Source: Raphanus sativus (lineage: Eukaryota; Streptophyta; Magnoliopsida; Brassicales; Brassicaceae). From it: 64,000 bases of DNA. Numbering within the stretch: the stretch's first letter is position 1; every line of letters starts with the position of its first letter. The position numbers and the translations under genes are program-made. Shown piece after piece: positions 44,278 to 56,543 of the stretch. The notes beneath the pieces are model-generated. The model was not told where the DNA came from. It was given only the letters and a program-made list of their open reading frames with translations, and searched no databases. The stretch lies in the NCBI RefSeq assembly GCF_000801105.2, contig NC_079516.1, positions 12,338,001 to 12,402,000 on the forward strand, in the 5' to 3' direction.

Positions 44278-47169
44278 TCAACAATCAAGATTACACACAC
44301 CAATTGCATTTCTTAATGTGATAAATCGATTAAATTCAAGAGATTTAGTGAATATATCAGCCAACTGCAAATCAGTAACTACATGTTCGATTACTACCTG
44401 ATTGTCTTCAACTAATTCTCTGATGAAGTGGTGCCTTATGTCAATGTGCTTCGTCCTTGAATGTTGGACCGGATTCCTCGAGATATCAATTGCACTTTTG
44501 TTGTCACAATACACAAGAAAGGGACCCGATTGCATTCCATAATCAGCTGACATCTGCTTCATCCAGATAAGTTGTGAGCAACAGCTACCCATGGCAATAT
44601 ATTCTGCTTCCGCCGTAGAGAGTGATACAGAGTTCTGCTTCTTGCTCAGCCACGAGATAAGATTGTTTCCAAGAAAGAAACATCCTCCACTGGTACTCTT
44701 TCTATCATCAGCACATCCTGCCCAATCAGCATCACAGTATCCCACCAAGTTCTTGTTGGAATTCTTCGAGTAATACACGCCCAAGCTCTCTGTTCCTTTG
44801 ACGTACTTGATGATCCTCTTAACTGCATTCAGGTGTGATACCTTTGGCTTAGCTTGATATCGTGCACACACACCGACACTGAATGACAAATCCGGTCGAC
44901 TCGCAGTTAAGTACAATAGACTGCCAATCATCCCTCGATAGAGCTTGACATCCACATCTTCTCCTGCTTCATCTCGTGCCAGCTTCAGTGATGTACTCAT
45001 GGGTGTCTTAGACACTTTGGAGTTCTCCATACCAAATCGCTTTACCAAACTGTTAGCGTATGCACTCTGAGATATGAAGACACCTTTCTCTGACTGAGAC
45101 ACTTGAAGTCCAAGAAAGTACTTCAGTTCACCACACATGCTCATCTCAAACTCTTGAGTCATATTCTGAACAAACTCATCCACCAGCTTCTGTGACGTGC
45201 CTCCAAAGATAATGTCATCCACATAGATTTGAACAATGATTATCTCTTTTCCAACTTCCTTGAAGAACAGCGTCTTGTCTATACTCCCTCTGATATACTC
45301 CGCTTCTAACAGAAACCTTGTGAGTCGTTCATACCATGCACGCGGTGCTTGCTTCAACCCATATAATGCTTTCTTCAGTCGATACACATAATCATGATGC
45401 ACTGGGTCCTCAAATCCCTTTGGCTGCTCAACATAGACTTCCTCCTGAAGGACTCCATTGAGGAAAGCACTTTTCACATCCATTTGATGCACTTTGAAAT
45501 TCAGAATGCACGCCATTCCCAGAAATAACCGAATGGATTCCAATCTTGCAACTGGGGCAAAGGTTTCTTCAAAGTCTACTCCTTCAATCTGTGAGTATCC
45601 TTGAGCTACAAGCCTTGCCTTGTTACGAACTACTTCTCCATGCTCATCAGTCTTGTTCTTGAATATCCATTTAGTGCCAACCACGTTTACTCCTTTAGGT
45701 CTAGCAACCAGTTCCCACACATCGTTCCTGGTGAATTGCTCAAGTTCTTCCTCCATCGCGACAATCCAATATTCATCACGTAGTGCTTCAGTGTGTGTCT
45801 TAGGTTCTATTGATGAAACGAAACATGCGAACTGCACCATTTCTTTAAAGTTGATCACCTTTCCACGCGTTTTTCGTCCTTCTTCAATTCCTCCAATCAC
45901 ATCAGACTTCGAATGATTGCGATGAACTTGCTGAATCACTGGTTGCGGTACTGTATCTGAGATCGGACCTTCCTCAATGACTTCAGTCGCAGCTATGGAT
46001 GATCCACCTTCTTCCTCTTCATCTGATCCCATGTCATCACCTACAACCACAGACAAATCATCAAATACAACATTAACTGATTCTTTAATTGATTCTGTCC
46101 GTTTGTTGTAGACTCGGTATGCTGAACTAGACTGTGCATAACCCAGAAAAAATCCTTCATCACTTCTTGAGTCAAACTTCCCAAGGTAGTCCTTGTCATT
46201 CAGTATGTAGCACCTGCATCCAAAAACATGAAAGTAACTAAGATTAGGAGTTTTGCCTGTCCACATCTCATATGGTGTCTTTGTTGTCCCTTTTCTGACA
46301 TACACACGGTTGATTGTGTAACACGCCGTGCTGAGTGCTTCAGCCCAGAACCTCTTGGCTATCTTGTTACCATGGAGCATTGCTCTTCCCATTTCCTGTA
46401 GAGTTCTATTCTTTCGTTCAACCACTCCATTTTGCTGAGGTGTCCAAGGTGCTGCAAACTGGTGAGCTATTCCTCTTGATTCAAGAAAGGTAGTCATGGC
46501 TTCATTCTCGAATTCTCCTCCATGATCACTGCGTATCTTCTTGATTCCTCCCTTTTCATTTATGTGTTGAAGCGCCCAGATTTTGAAACTTTCAGACACT
46601 TCTGACTTTTCCCTGAGAAAACGAACCCAAGTGAACCTGGTGTAGTCATCCACTAGTACAAACACGTACTTCTTTCCTCCGATACTCTCGGTTTGCATAG
46701 GACCCATGAGATCCATGTGAACTAGATCCAATGGTGCCTTTGCCTGAACATCTGGTACCTTTTGTGTTGTATCTTGACTTGCTTTCCCTCATTGCATGCA
46801 CCACACAAATCTTGTCATCGATCTTGAGTTTGGGTACTCCTCGAACCAAGTCGTTGCACACTAGATTCGTTAGATTCCTGAAGTTCATATGTCCCAAACG
46901 TCTGTGCCATAGATCAATATTCCTTTGAGCTGACAAGCACTTAACCTTCTTTTCCACATGTAGCAGTTATTGCCAGATCTCACACCTTGTAGTACTGTTA
47001 CACCATGTTGGTTTATGGCACGACAATCAATTGCTGAGAAGCACACCGTAAGTCCGTCATCACACAGTTGACTCACGCTGATCAGATTAGCTTTAATCCT
47101 TTGACAAAGTAGACATTCACCAATTTAGGTACTTCTGAGTTACACGTTGTACCTTTGCCTTGAATGACA
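44278..47169 (-). CDS. Sirevirus pol, left copy: integrase to RNase H and pol end
   Basis: The main ORF (46731-44278, 817 aa) runs from the integrase core ([33 protein letters not shown]) through reverse transcriptase ([11 protein letters not shown], catalytic YVDDIIFGG) to RNase H ([15 protein letters not shown]) and the natural stop. From 46732 to 47169 the pre-integrase region continues ([14 protein letters not shown]) but is broken by four single-base deletions relative to the right copy. The segment 44451-47169 duplicates 47270-49992 at well over 99% identity. I think this copy is the end of one contig that should have been merged with the right copy. Confidence 0.85.
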
Positions 47170-47269
47170 NNNNNNNNNNNNNNNNNNNNNNNNNNNNNNN
47201 NNNNNNNNNNNNNNNNNNNNNNNNNNNNNNNNNNNNNNNNNNNNNNNNNNNNNNNNNNNNNNNNNNNNN
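47170..47269. other. Assembly gap (100 N)
   Basis: Exactly 100 N, a common placeholder for a gap of unknown size. ORFs that run through it are artefacts of translating N as X. Confidence 0.99.
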
Positions 47270-50200
47270 TCGTCCTTGAATGTTGGACCGGATTCCTCGA
47301 AATATCAATTGCACTTTTGTTGTCACAATACACAAGAAAGGGACCCGATTGCATTCCATAATCAGCTGACATCTGCTTCATCCAGATAAGTTGTGAGCAA
47401 CAGCTACCCATGGCAATATATTCTGCTTCCGCCGTAGAGAGTGATACAGAGTTCTGCTTCTTGCTCAGCCACGAGATAAGATTGTTTCCAAGAAAGAAAC
47501 ATCCTCCACTGGTACTCTTTCTATCATCAGCACATCCTGCCCAATCAGCATCACAGTATCCCACCAAGTTCTTGTTGGAATTCTTCGAGTAATACACGCC
47601 CAAGCTCTCTGTTCCTTTGACGTACTTGATGATCCTCTTAACTGCATTCAGGTGTGATACCTTTGGCTTAGCTTGATATCGTGCACACACACTGACACTG
47701 AATGACAAATCCGGTCGACTCGCAGTTAAGTACAATAGACTGCCAATCATCCCTCGATAGAGCTTGACATCCACATCTTCTCCTGCTTCATCTCGTGCCA
47801 GCTTCAGTGATGTACTCATGGGTGTCTTAGACACTTTGGAGTTCTCCATACCAAATCGCTTTACCAAACTGTTAGCGTATGCACTCTGAGATATGAAGAC
47901 ACCTTTCTCTGACTGAGACACTTGAAGTCCAAGAAAGTACTTCAGTTCACCACACATGCTCATCTCAAACTCTTGAGTCATATTCTGAACAAACTCATCC
48001 ACCAGCTTCTGTGACGTGCCTCCAAAGATAATGTCATCCACATAGATTTGAACAATGATTATCTCTTTTCCAACTTCCTTGAAGAACAGCGTCTTGTCTA
48101 TACTCCCTCTGATATACTCCGCTTCTAACAGAAACCTTGTGAGTCGTTCATACCATGCACGCGGTGCTTGCTTCAACCCATATAATGCTTTCTTCAGTCG
48201 ATACACATAATCATGATGCACTGGGTCCTCAAATCCCTTTGGCTGCTCAACATAGACTTCCTCCTGAAGGACTCCATTTAGGAAAGCACTTTTCACATCC
48301 ATTTGATGCACTTTGAAATTCAGAATGCACGCCATTCCCAGAAATAACCGAATGGATTCCAATCTTGCAACTGGGGCAAAGGTTTCTTCAAAGTCTACTC
48401 CTTCAATCTGTGAGTATCCTTGAGCTACAAGCCTTGCCTTGTTACGAACTACTTCTCCATGCTCATCAGTCTTGTTCTTGAATATCCATTTAGTGCCAAC
48501 CACGTTTACTCCTTTAGGTCTAGCAACCAGTTCCCACACATCGTTCCTGGTGAATTGCTCAAGTTCTTCCTCCATCGCGACAATCCAATATTCATCACGT
48601 AGTGCTTCAGTGTGTGTCTTAGGTTCTATTGATGAAACGAAACATGCGAACTGCACCATTTCTTTAAAGTTGATCACCTTTCCACGCGTTTTTCGTCCTT
48701 CTTCAATTCCTCCAATCACATCAGACTTCGAATGATTGCGATGAACTTGCTGAATCACTGGTTGCGGTACTGTATCTGAGATCGGACCTTCCTCAATGAC
48801 TTCAGTCGCAGCTATGGATGATCCACCTTCTTCCTCTTCATCTGATCCCATGTCATCTCCTACAACCACAGACAAATCATCAAATACAACATTAACTGAT
48901 TCTTTAATTGATTCTGTCCGTTTGTTGTAGACTCGGTATGCTGAACTAGACTGTGCATAACCCAGAAAAAATCCTTCATCACTTCTTGAGTCAAACTTCC
49001 CAAGGTAGTCCTTGTCATTCAGTATGTAGCACCTGCATCCAAAAACATGAAAGTAACTAAGATTAGGAGTTTTGCCTGTCCACATCTCATATGGTGTCTT
49101 TGTTGTCCCTTTTCTGACATACACACGGTTGATTGTGTAACACGCCGTGCTGAGTGCTTCAGCCCAGAACCTCTTGGCTATCTTGTTACCATGGAGCATT
49201 GCTCTTCCCATTTCCTGTAGAGTTCTATTCTTTCGTTCAACCACTCCATTTTGCTGAGGTGTCCAAGGTGCTGCAAACTGGTGAGCTATTCCTCTTGATT
49301 CAAGAAAGGTAGTCATGGCTTCATTCTCGAATTCTCCTCCATGATCACTGCGTATCTTCTTGATTCCTCCCTTTTCATTTATGTGTTGAAGCGCCCAGAT
49401 TTTGAAACTTTCAGACACTTCTGACTTTTCCCTGAGAAAACGAACCCAAGTGAACCTGGTGTAGTCATCCACTAGTACAAACACGTACTTCTTTCCTCCG
49501 ATACTCTCGGTTTGCATAGGACCCATGAGATCCATGTGAACTAGATCCAATGGTGCCTTTGCCTGAACATCTGGTACCTTTTTGTGTTGTATCTTGACTT
49601 GCTTTCCCTCATTGCATGCACCACACACAATCTTGTCATCGATCTTGAGTTTGGGTACTCCTCGAACCAAGTCGTTGCACACTAGATTCGTTAGATTCCT
49701 GAAGTTCATATGTCCCAAACGTCTGTGCCATAGATCAATATTCCCTTGAGCTGACAAGCACTTAACCTTCTTTTCCCACATGTAGCAGTTATTGCCAGAT
49801 CTCACACCTTGTAGTACTGTTACACCATGTTGGTTTATGGCACGACAATCAATTGCTGAGAAGCACACCGTAAGTCCGTCATCACACAGTTGACTCACGC
49901 TGATCAGATTAGCCTTTAATCCTTTGACAAAGTAGACATTCACCAATTTAGGTACTTCTGAGTTACACGTTGTACCTTTGCCTTGAATGACACCACATCC
50001 TCCATCTCCAAAGGTTACCTTTCCTCCTTTTACTTTTGACACTTTGTCTAGATACTCAATGTTTCCTGTCATGTGTCTAGAGCATCCACTGTCGAAGTAC
50101 CATGGTTCCTCAGATTCAGAATCACTTGACACTCGCGCCATGTTACATCGTATGGTGCTTCTCGGCTCAGTCACTATCTTAGGATACAAGTCGGTTTTCT

Positions 50201-51896
50201 TCATCCAGCCTCGAGAAGTCTTCCCTATTCTCCAAAACTTGTGTTGTCTCCATACTTGTTTGACCCGTTCCAGATACTTGTAGCAATATCTCTTGTAATG
50301 ACCAAACTTCCCACAGAAGAAACATCCACTTATCTGAGCTGGAGTAGTTTGTGTCTTAGCTTCTTCAGCATGCGCAAAACCTCCAGACACAAAGCGTGTT
50401 GTACCTGTTGAGCTATTCTGTCTTCCAGTGTAACCAAGTCCCATCAATGAGTTTTCAGTTCTTCCACTGCTCAGAATCTTGTCAAGTTGCTTGGTTCCCG
50501 TGAGCATCTTAATCTTCCGATATTGCTGATCTAATTCAGCTTGAAGATCAGCTGCTCTCTTTCTTTCAGCCAGTAGTTCTTCTCTGAGCTCGTCCGCTTG
50601 CTTAGACAGGACCAATTTTTCTTTAATCAGATTCACACTTTCCTTAGCCAACTCAGCTTCTCTGTTGAGGTCATCCTTCAGCACTTGTACTTCAACTTCC
50701 AGTCGTGCCTTCTCTTTAGCCAATGCCAAATTCTCTGTTCCCAGCTTCACTAGCGTCTCTCGAACTTCCTTGTAGCTTTCATCTAAGTCATTTTCTTGCT
50801 CAGCCTCACTCTCAGATCCTGAGTCACACTCCACGATTCCTAGAAACGCCACAAAGTTGTTCACTTCCTCTTCACTTTCGCTGTCGGACTCGCTGTCATT
50901 GATTCCTATCATGGATTTTTCTGGCTTTCTCCTACCATCCGACTCGCACTCAGCTTGAGTGTGTCCATATCCCTTGCAGTTATGACACTGAATCTCTCTT
51001 CTTTTCACTGTGGGACACTCAGTTCGAAAGTGACCATACCCCTTGCATTCATAGCACTTAGCATCATTCTTCCTGTAGTTCTTCTCTGGCTCAGACGTCT
51101 TCCTACCTTGGCTAAACTTCTTCTGCCCATTCTCCACTTTTCGTAGAGCTCTATCAAACCTTCTGACCAGGAGACTCACAGGGTCGTTATCATCCATAGG
51201 CTCCTTTTCAACTGATGCAAGCGCAATTCCTTTTTCCTTCATTCCACCAGACACACTAGCTACTTCCATCTCATGAGCTTGTAACATTCCAACCACTTCA
51301 TCAAATGTCATCTCGTCAGTGTTACAGGAGACGGTCATAGCTGCTTTGTATGCCATGAACTTAGACGGCAGACACCTCAGGAACTTCTTCACAAGTTTCT
51401 TCTCTTTGTATTTCTTCCCAAGTGTAAGTGCTTCTTGTGCTAGTGAGCTAATCTTTGAGCTGAAATCTCCAACAGATTCATTATCCTCCATCTTGAGCTC
51501 TTCAAATCTTGTTGCAAGCATATCCTTTCTAGAACTCTGAACCTTTGAGGTTCCTTCAAAATGCTTCTGCAGAATATCCCATGCATCCTTTGCTGCCTCG
51601 CATCCTTGAATTAGTTCAAACTGCTTCCTTGCTACACTGCAATGTATGACAGTTAGTGCACGAGCATTGAACTTAGCCATCTTGTTCTCATCATCAGTCC
51701 AGAGCTCCTCCAGTTTTGGAACGTCTGTTCCATCCTCGGCTCTTGCAACAGGTGATTTCCAACCAGATTCCACAGCCTTCCACGCCAATGGGTCAATACC
51801 CTTGATTGTAGCCTTCATGCGCGCCTTCCAGAATCCATAGTTTCCTACTTCAAGGATCACCTTGGAACTTATCACCAACTCGCGATAGCTATCCAT
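47270..51896 (-). CDS. Sirevirus gag-pol polyprotein, right copy (3' end cut by gap)
   Basis: The ORF starts at ATG 51896, 48 bp downstream of the primer site, and is open to the gap. Order by residue: gag UBN2-type region (~1-230), CCHC zinc knuckles near 279 and 302 ([28 protein letters not shown]), a coiled coil (~365-460), a third knuckle near 523 ([14 protein letters not shown]), aspartic protease near 600 (DSGCSRHM), integrase zinc region near 720, integrase core, reverse transcriptase with YVDD and RNase H. It is cut at the gap near the RNase H end (NPVQHSRT). No stop or frameshift is present, which fits a young and possibly recently active element. Confidence 0.9.
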
Positions 51897-51944
51897 CTTA
51901 CTCCGCAGGATCTACCTGTTTAAATAAACAAAGCACAGATACCT

Positions 51945-51956
51945 GCTCTGATACCA
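51945..51956 (-). other. Primer binding site (initiator tRNA-Met)
   Basis: TGGTATCAGAGC on the minus strand, two bases after the 5' LTR, is complementary to the 3' end of plant initiator tRNA-Met, the usual Copia minus-strand primer. Confidence 0.92.
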
Positions 51957-51958
51957 AT

Positions 51959-52551
51959 TGTTAATGTAAGATAGACAAGCTACGCTATGTAGAACACACA
52001 GTAGTACAGGGTTATTCAATTCCAAGAAATACGACTATATTTATTCTTTCAAAAGCTCTTACACGTTCTTCTTAAAAGCAATAAATCAAACAAGCTCAAG
52101 ACAAACCTCGACTTGTTTGCTAGTCAACTCGTTCAGAGATCTAAGACAGACTCTGAACCACCTAAGCTCTTAACCCCTAGATGCTTTGCTTCTCCTTCTT
52201 AGGACGTACAAAAACTCTCTATTGCTAAAAGCTCTCCCTGTGTGTTAACCGGCAACACATTGCCAACGCTTCCTTTATATATCTTTCAGGAAGCCCTAGA
52301 TCTAATCTATCTACCCAATGGAAACTTTCCATTTCTTCTACTTCATCGAATAAGCCAATCTTCCTTTTCTTTTTTAGATCGATTGCTTCTTCTTCAAGTC
52401 TTCCTTTAATGTCCCTCTTCATTAAATCTTCTTTTAATGCATCGGTCTTGATACGTGCTTCTCACGAACCACCTCTCTGATGTAGTAGTTCATGTCACTC
52501 TTCATGAACTACTTCAGCTCTGCTACATCATCGTCTTCCCATACACCTTCA
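51959..52551 (-). repeat. 5' LTR of the Sirevirus element
   Basis: 593 bp with TG...CA ends, apparently identical to 40887-41479. It directly abuts the TCGCT target copy and the body of DiT2. Its ATG codons near the junction (52492, 52504) are out of frame with DiT2. Confidence 0.93.
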
Positions 52552-52556
52552 TCGCT

Positions 52557-54757
52557 CTCCTCCGTACCCTCTCAACCACCGCCGCTTCTTCGCCACTCTC
52601 TTATCTCTCTCACCGCCGTTCATTTTCAAGATCATTATCACTTCCTCACCCTTCGATCTCCCTCTACACCTCATCCTCAACCGTCCGATCACTCTCCACC
52701 TCCTCTCCTCGACTCACTCTACGCGCCACCGCTTCTTCCGCCTCGTCCTCGCCGGAGAAACAGAGCAATCCTCAGTCTTCTTCGCCGCCGCAGCTTCCCC
52801 AGGGAGCTAAGTTGATTCCTCTCGCGATCTCCATCTCAATAGGTCTCATCGTCAGATTCTTAATCCCAAGACCCGAGCAAGTGACGTCACAAGGATGGCA
52901 GCTACTCTCAGTCTTCCTCTTCACGATCTCGGGCCTCGTCCTCGGCCCACTTCCCGTCGGGGCCTGGGCCTTCATCGGCCTAACCGCTTCCATCGTCACC
53001 AGAACGCTTTCTTTCTCCACCGCTTTCGCCGCTTTCACCAACGAGCTCATCTGGCTGATCGCGATCTCCTTCTTCTTCGCTCGGGGTTTCATCAAGACGG
53101 GTCTCGGCGACAGGATCGCTACCTACTTCGTGAAGTGGCTAGGGAGAAGCACTCTCGGTCTGTCGTACGGTCTAGCGCTATGTGAGACGCTTATGGGTTT
53201 GATCATGCCGTCTACGATGGCTAGAGCCGGTGGGGTTTTCTTGCCGGTGATCAAATCCCTGTCTCTATCTGCTGGAAGTAAACCCGGTGACCGGTCTTCG
53301 AGGAAGCTTGGTGCTTTTCTGATTCAGACACAACTGCAGGTAAAATCTAGTGTTTGGCATTCGGTTTTCTGTTTTCGGTTCGGTCTGTTTTGATTATTTA
53401 TTCAGATTAGGACAGAAACAAGACATTTTTCGGGTCGTATAGCTTCGTGTAATGACAGGTGCAGATAGGGTTTCTATTTCTTTATAAAACCGGTAATCTA
53501 ATCGAACTAGAAATATTTTGGATTTGGTTCGAGTTTTAAGCTTAGAAATTCGAGCAGTTTGGTATTTTAATATTTTTATTGATAAAATATATTAAAATTT
53601 AAAGTAATTAAATAATATTACATTTAAAATATTTGAGTATTCGTTTGGTTTCGGTTCGATTTTGGTTTCTTAGATTTAAAAAATAGGAACGTAAGGGATT
53701 CTGTAATTTTCAGTTTGGTTTTGGTCTCGTTTTTTATGGTATGTGTCTCACTATTGATGACTTTAGTTGATGAGGTTTGTGTACTCTGTGACAGTGTGCA
53801 GGGACTTCTGGTGCGCTACTCCTCACATCAGCTGGACAGAACTTGCTATGTCTCAAACTAGCTAGAGAAGTTGGTGTGGTGCTCTCAAATCCATGGGTCT
53901 CTTGGTTTAAAGCCGCGAGTGTCCCAGCCTTTGCGTCTCTTCTTTGTACACCACTCATCGTCTACAAGCTTTACCCTCCTGAGCTGAAACACACACCGGA
54001 AGCTCCCGCTGCAGCTGCAAAGAAACTGGAACTGTTAGGTCCCATCACGAAAAACGAATGGATCATGCTCGGTGCAATGGCTTTCACCGTCTCTCTTTGG
54101 GTTTTTGGAGAAGCAATAGGAGTATCAAGTGTTGTATCCGCGATGATCGGTCTATCAACGCTGCTGCTATTGGGAGTTATAAACTGGAACGATTGTCTAA
54201 GCGACAAGTCTGCTTGGGACTCGCTAACTTGGTTTGCGGTATTGATCGGTATGGCTGGACAGCTAACAAACCTCGGGGTCGTTGCTTGGATGTCGGGTTG
54301 TGTGGCTAAACTGCTAGAGACGCTCTCCTTGACTTGGCCTGCTTCGTTTGGTATCCTTCAGGCTTCTTATCTCCTGCTTCATTACGTGTTCGCAAGCCAA
54401 ACGGCTCACGCAGGTGCTCTCTATCCAGCTTTCTTGGCCATGCAAATAGCTGCTGGTGTCCCTGGGGTTTTAGCTGCTCTTTGTTTGGCGTTCAATAACA
54501 ATCTCTCTGGTGCTTTGGCTCATTACAGTAGTGGACCAGCTGCTTTATACTATGGAGGTTTGTTCTCATTCTTCTTTTCTTAGTCAGTGAACATTTATAC
54601 AGTATTCCTTTACATTATTTTTGTTTTGTTTGGATTCGCAGCTGGCTACGTAGATCTGAAAGATATGTTTAGACTCGGGTTCGTGATGGCTTTATTACAA
54701 GCAGTCATTTGGGGATGTGTTGGGTCTTTATGGTGGAAGTTCTTGGGTCTCTACTAG
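52557..54757 (+). CDS. DIT2: Plastid glutamate/malate translocator DiT2, body of split gene
   Basis: DiT2 exchanges glutamate and malate across the chloroplast inner envelope and is needed for photorespiratory ammonia refixation. Exons 52557-53339, 53795-54557 and 54642-54757 join at GT-AG sites and, with 40872-40886, give 558 aa. A Ser/Thr-rich transit peptide (~1-75) is followed by about 12 hydrophobic segments of the SLC13/DASS family. Recognisable stretches are GWQLLSVFLFTISGLVLGP, MGLIMPSTMARAGGV and LTWFAVLIGMAGQLTNLG, ending WWKFLGLY. Wording is closest to Arabidopsis DiT2.2 (At5g64280). The copia LTR now sits before codon 6 and no in-frame ATG exists in the LTR, so normal DiT2 cannot be made from this allele. 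The next in-frame Met lies near 53187, past the transit peptide. The body has no other defect. Confidence 0.92.
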
Positions 54758-55573
54758 AAGAAGCCAGACAACACCGGTTTTACATTGTACTGACTTATTT
54801 TGTTGTTAATCCAAACTTAACCACAGTTTAGCAATTATATAACCGGACTTAGAGTTTTATATATTCATCTCAATTTCATTCACACTTCCATTAAACCCAA
54901 TAAACCAACACTCTGGACAATGAAGCTTAGGCCAAAGATTCTGTTTATCTTGCGCGTTGCAGCTTTTACGTTTCATCTCCTGAACCTAAATTTAACTAAG
55001 TAAATCCAAAATCAAGAATAAAAGAACCAAAACAAAATGCAAATGAAGTTTTATTAATCACTTAATCACAAGTCTCAGTAATACGAAAGACTTAAAGCTC
55101 TGTCTATATCGAGCCTTTGAAGCTTTAATGTTATGTCCTAAACCTGCAGCTGTAAATGACATAAACAATGAAATGAATCTAGAAGTCAATAAAGACACCA
55201 AAATCGTTATCATGGGAAAGCGTTTATGTGTTTAGATTTTTATACAAAGCAAACCTTTGCAACAAGACCGATTACCAAACGAAATAGTATAGTAGACTAA
55301 TTTGTAAGAAAGAGTATGTCTGATCTTCCTTTCAAACAAACATTGTTAAAAATAATTATGTGCCGTAGCCCTATAACAAATAGACCTTAATTGAACATAA
55401 TCCTTACTAGCTTGCTTTTTCTTTAAGCTGAAAGTCCGGATCCACCAGAACTTTCAATCGAGTTTAGTTGTATCCTTGTATTTGATACCATTGGTACATA
55501 AATGACATATAAAGAAATATTTGGTGTAAACAATGCATATGATTTGGTATGAACAGTGCATCTGATATACGCA
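54758..55573. other. DiT2 3' region
   Basis: Probable 3' UTR to about 54870, then intergenic. No gene is recognised; the splicing-factor gene found nearby in Arabidopsis, as I recall, is absent. Confidence 0.45.
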
Positions 55574-55812
55574 CAGAGGCGGACCCACAGCTATAAATGG
55601 GTTGCAGCTGACACACCTTAAAACTATAAAAGTGTTGTTTGTTACATTGTGGTAACTTAAATTCGATAGCTCTGGTGGTGAATTTGCTTCTAGTGACACA
55701 CCTTAACCAGGGTTCAAATGAGCATATAGCCCTTTTTTTACTTTATTTTCGTCTAGATTTAAAACCCATTTAGTTTTGACCCAGGTTTAAAATCATTCTG
55801 GATCCGCCACTG
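55574..55812. mobile_element. hAT-type MITE with 8-bp TSD
   Basis: The element begins CAGAGGCGGACCC and ends GGATCCGCCACTG, inverted repeats of the CAGNGGCGGA type. The 8-bp word TATACGCA flanks it at 55566-55573 and 55813-55820. Length is 239 bp with no coding capacity. Confidence 0.9.
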
Positions 55813-55820
55813 TATACGCA

Positions 55821-56264
55821 CACATCATCTAAAACAGCAACATACTAAGATTGAATGAATATAATATAGATAAGCCTTTGTATTAACATTAAAAATTTAA
55901 AAGTTACTTTTGGCATAAATAACGGAATTATTGGAGAACTTCACCAAACACACTGGCCATCGTCAGGAAACACCAAATTTTTTTTTTCTTTTGGACAACA
56001 AAAATAACACCAAATTACTAAATTACTAACCTAATCCGCAACTGTTTTACCCGATATAAGAGGTTTAGAGCATAATTATCGCAACGTTCCAGCTCGTCCT
56101 TAAGGATAGTAGAACCCACAAAAACAGCAGGACCGAGGAAGAATATCGTTATATAAGAAACGTCCCAGCTCGTCATTTGTCTTCCGCCCTTTTGATATCT
56201 CTTTCATCTTTAGCTTTTTTTATTTTAAGGAATTAAAATTGTTCTTGCGATAATGTTGCCCTTA
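55821..56264. other. Intergenic, no gene seen
   Basis: AT-rich. The near-repeats ACGTTCCAGCTCGTCCTTAAG and ACGTCCCAGCTCGTCATTTG occur at about 56083 and 56160, suggesting a small local duplication or MITE remnant. Confidence 0.4.
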
Positions 56265-56541
56265 CTCCCTCGTACATTTCATTTTTATTTTGTAACATAT
56301 AACATAACTATGTTTTTATATAATTTTTTAATATAAAAAAAAGTTGGGGCCAAAACCCTTTATTCTCTCCAAATACAAAACACATCACATAATATTCGTT
56401 TTATCGGCTACTCGAACCAAAAATCTTTAGGTGTTATTACATACCTTATCTTTGTTAACTAAAAGATAAAATTAGATTAGTTTTAATCATGGTCATACAA
56501 ATTATGTGAGATTTGTAATAGCAGACACAATTACGAGGGAG
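56265..56541. mobile_element. Stowaway-like MITE with TA target
   Basis: CTCCCTCGTA at the left end and TACGAGGGAG at the right end are perfect 10-bp inverted repeats, flanked by TA on both sides (56263-56264, 56542-56543). The 277-bp interior is AT-rich. The CTCCCTC start and TA duplication fit Tc1/mariner-type MITEs. Confidence 0.8.
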
Positions 56542-56543
56542 TA

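Larger units (their letters stand above)
40887..52551 (-). mobile_element. Sirevirus-type Copia LTR retrotransposon in DiT2
   Basis: The element has 593-bp LTRs with TG...CA ends and a TCGCT target duplication at 40882-40886 and 52552-52556. It is on the minus strand: 5' LTR, initiator-tRNA-Met primer site, gag, protease, integrase, reverse transcriptase, RNase H, then an extra ORF, polypurine tract and 3' LTR. Integrase before reverse transcriptase makes it Copia. The GGGGGAGAT polypurine tract, further GGGGGAG words upstream of it and the extra downstream ORF fit the Sirevirus lineage. A 100-N gap splits it and about 2.7 kb of pol appears on both sides, so its true length is probably nearer 8.8 kb. 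Confidence 0.93.

Noticed and set aside
47082..51896. A single 1604-aa ORF running through the N gap
   Set aside because: The gap is translated as X and the residues after it come from the overlapping left copy. The true coding region right of the gap ends at 47270.
52455..52556. DiT2 N-terminus starting within the LTR
   Set aside because: The frame starts at GTG with a TGA just upstream. It is LTR sequence fused to DiT2 by the insertion.
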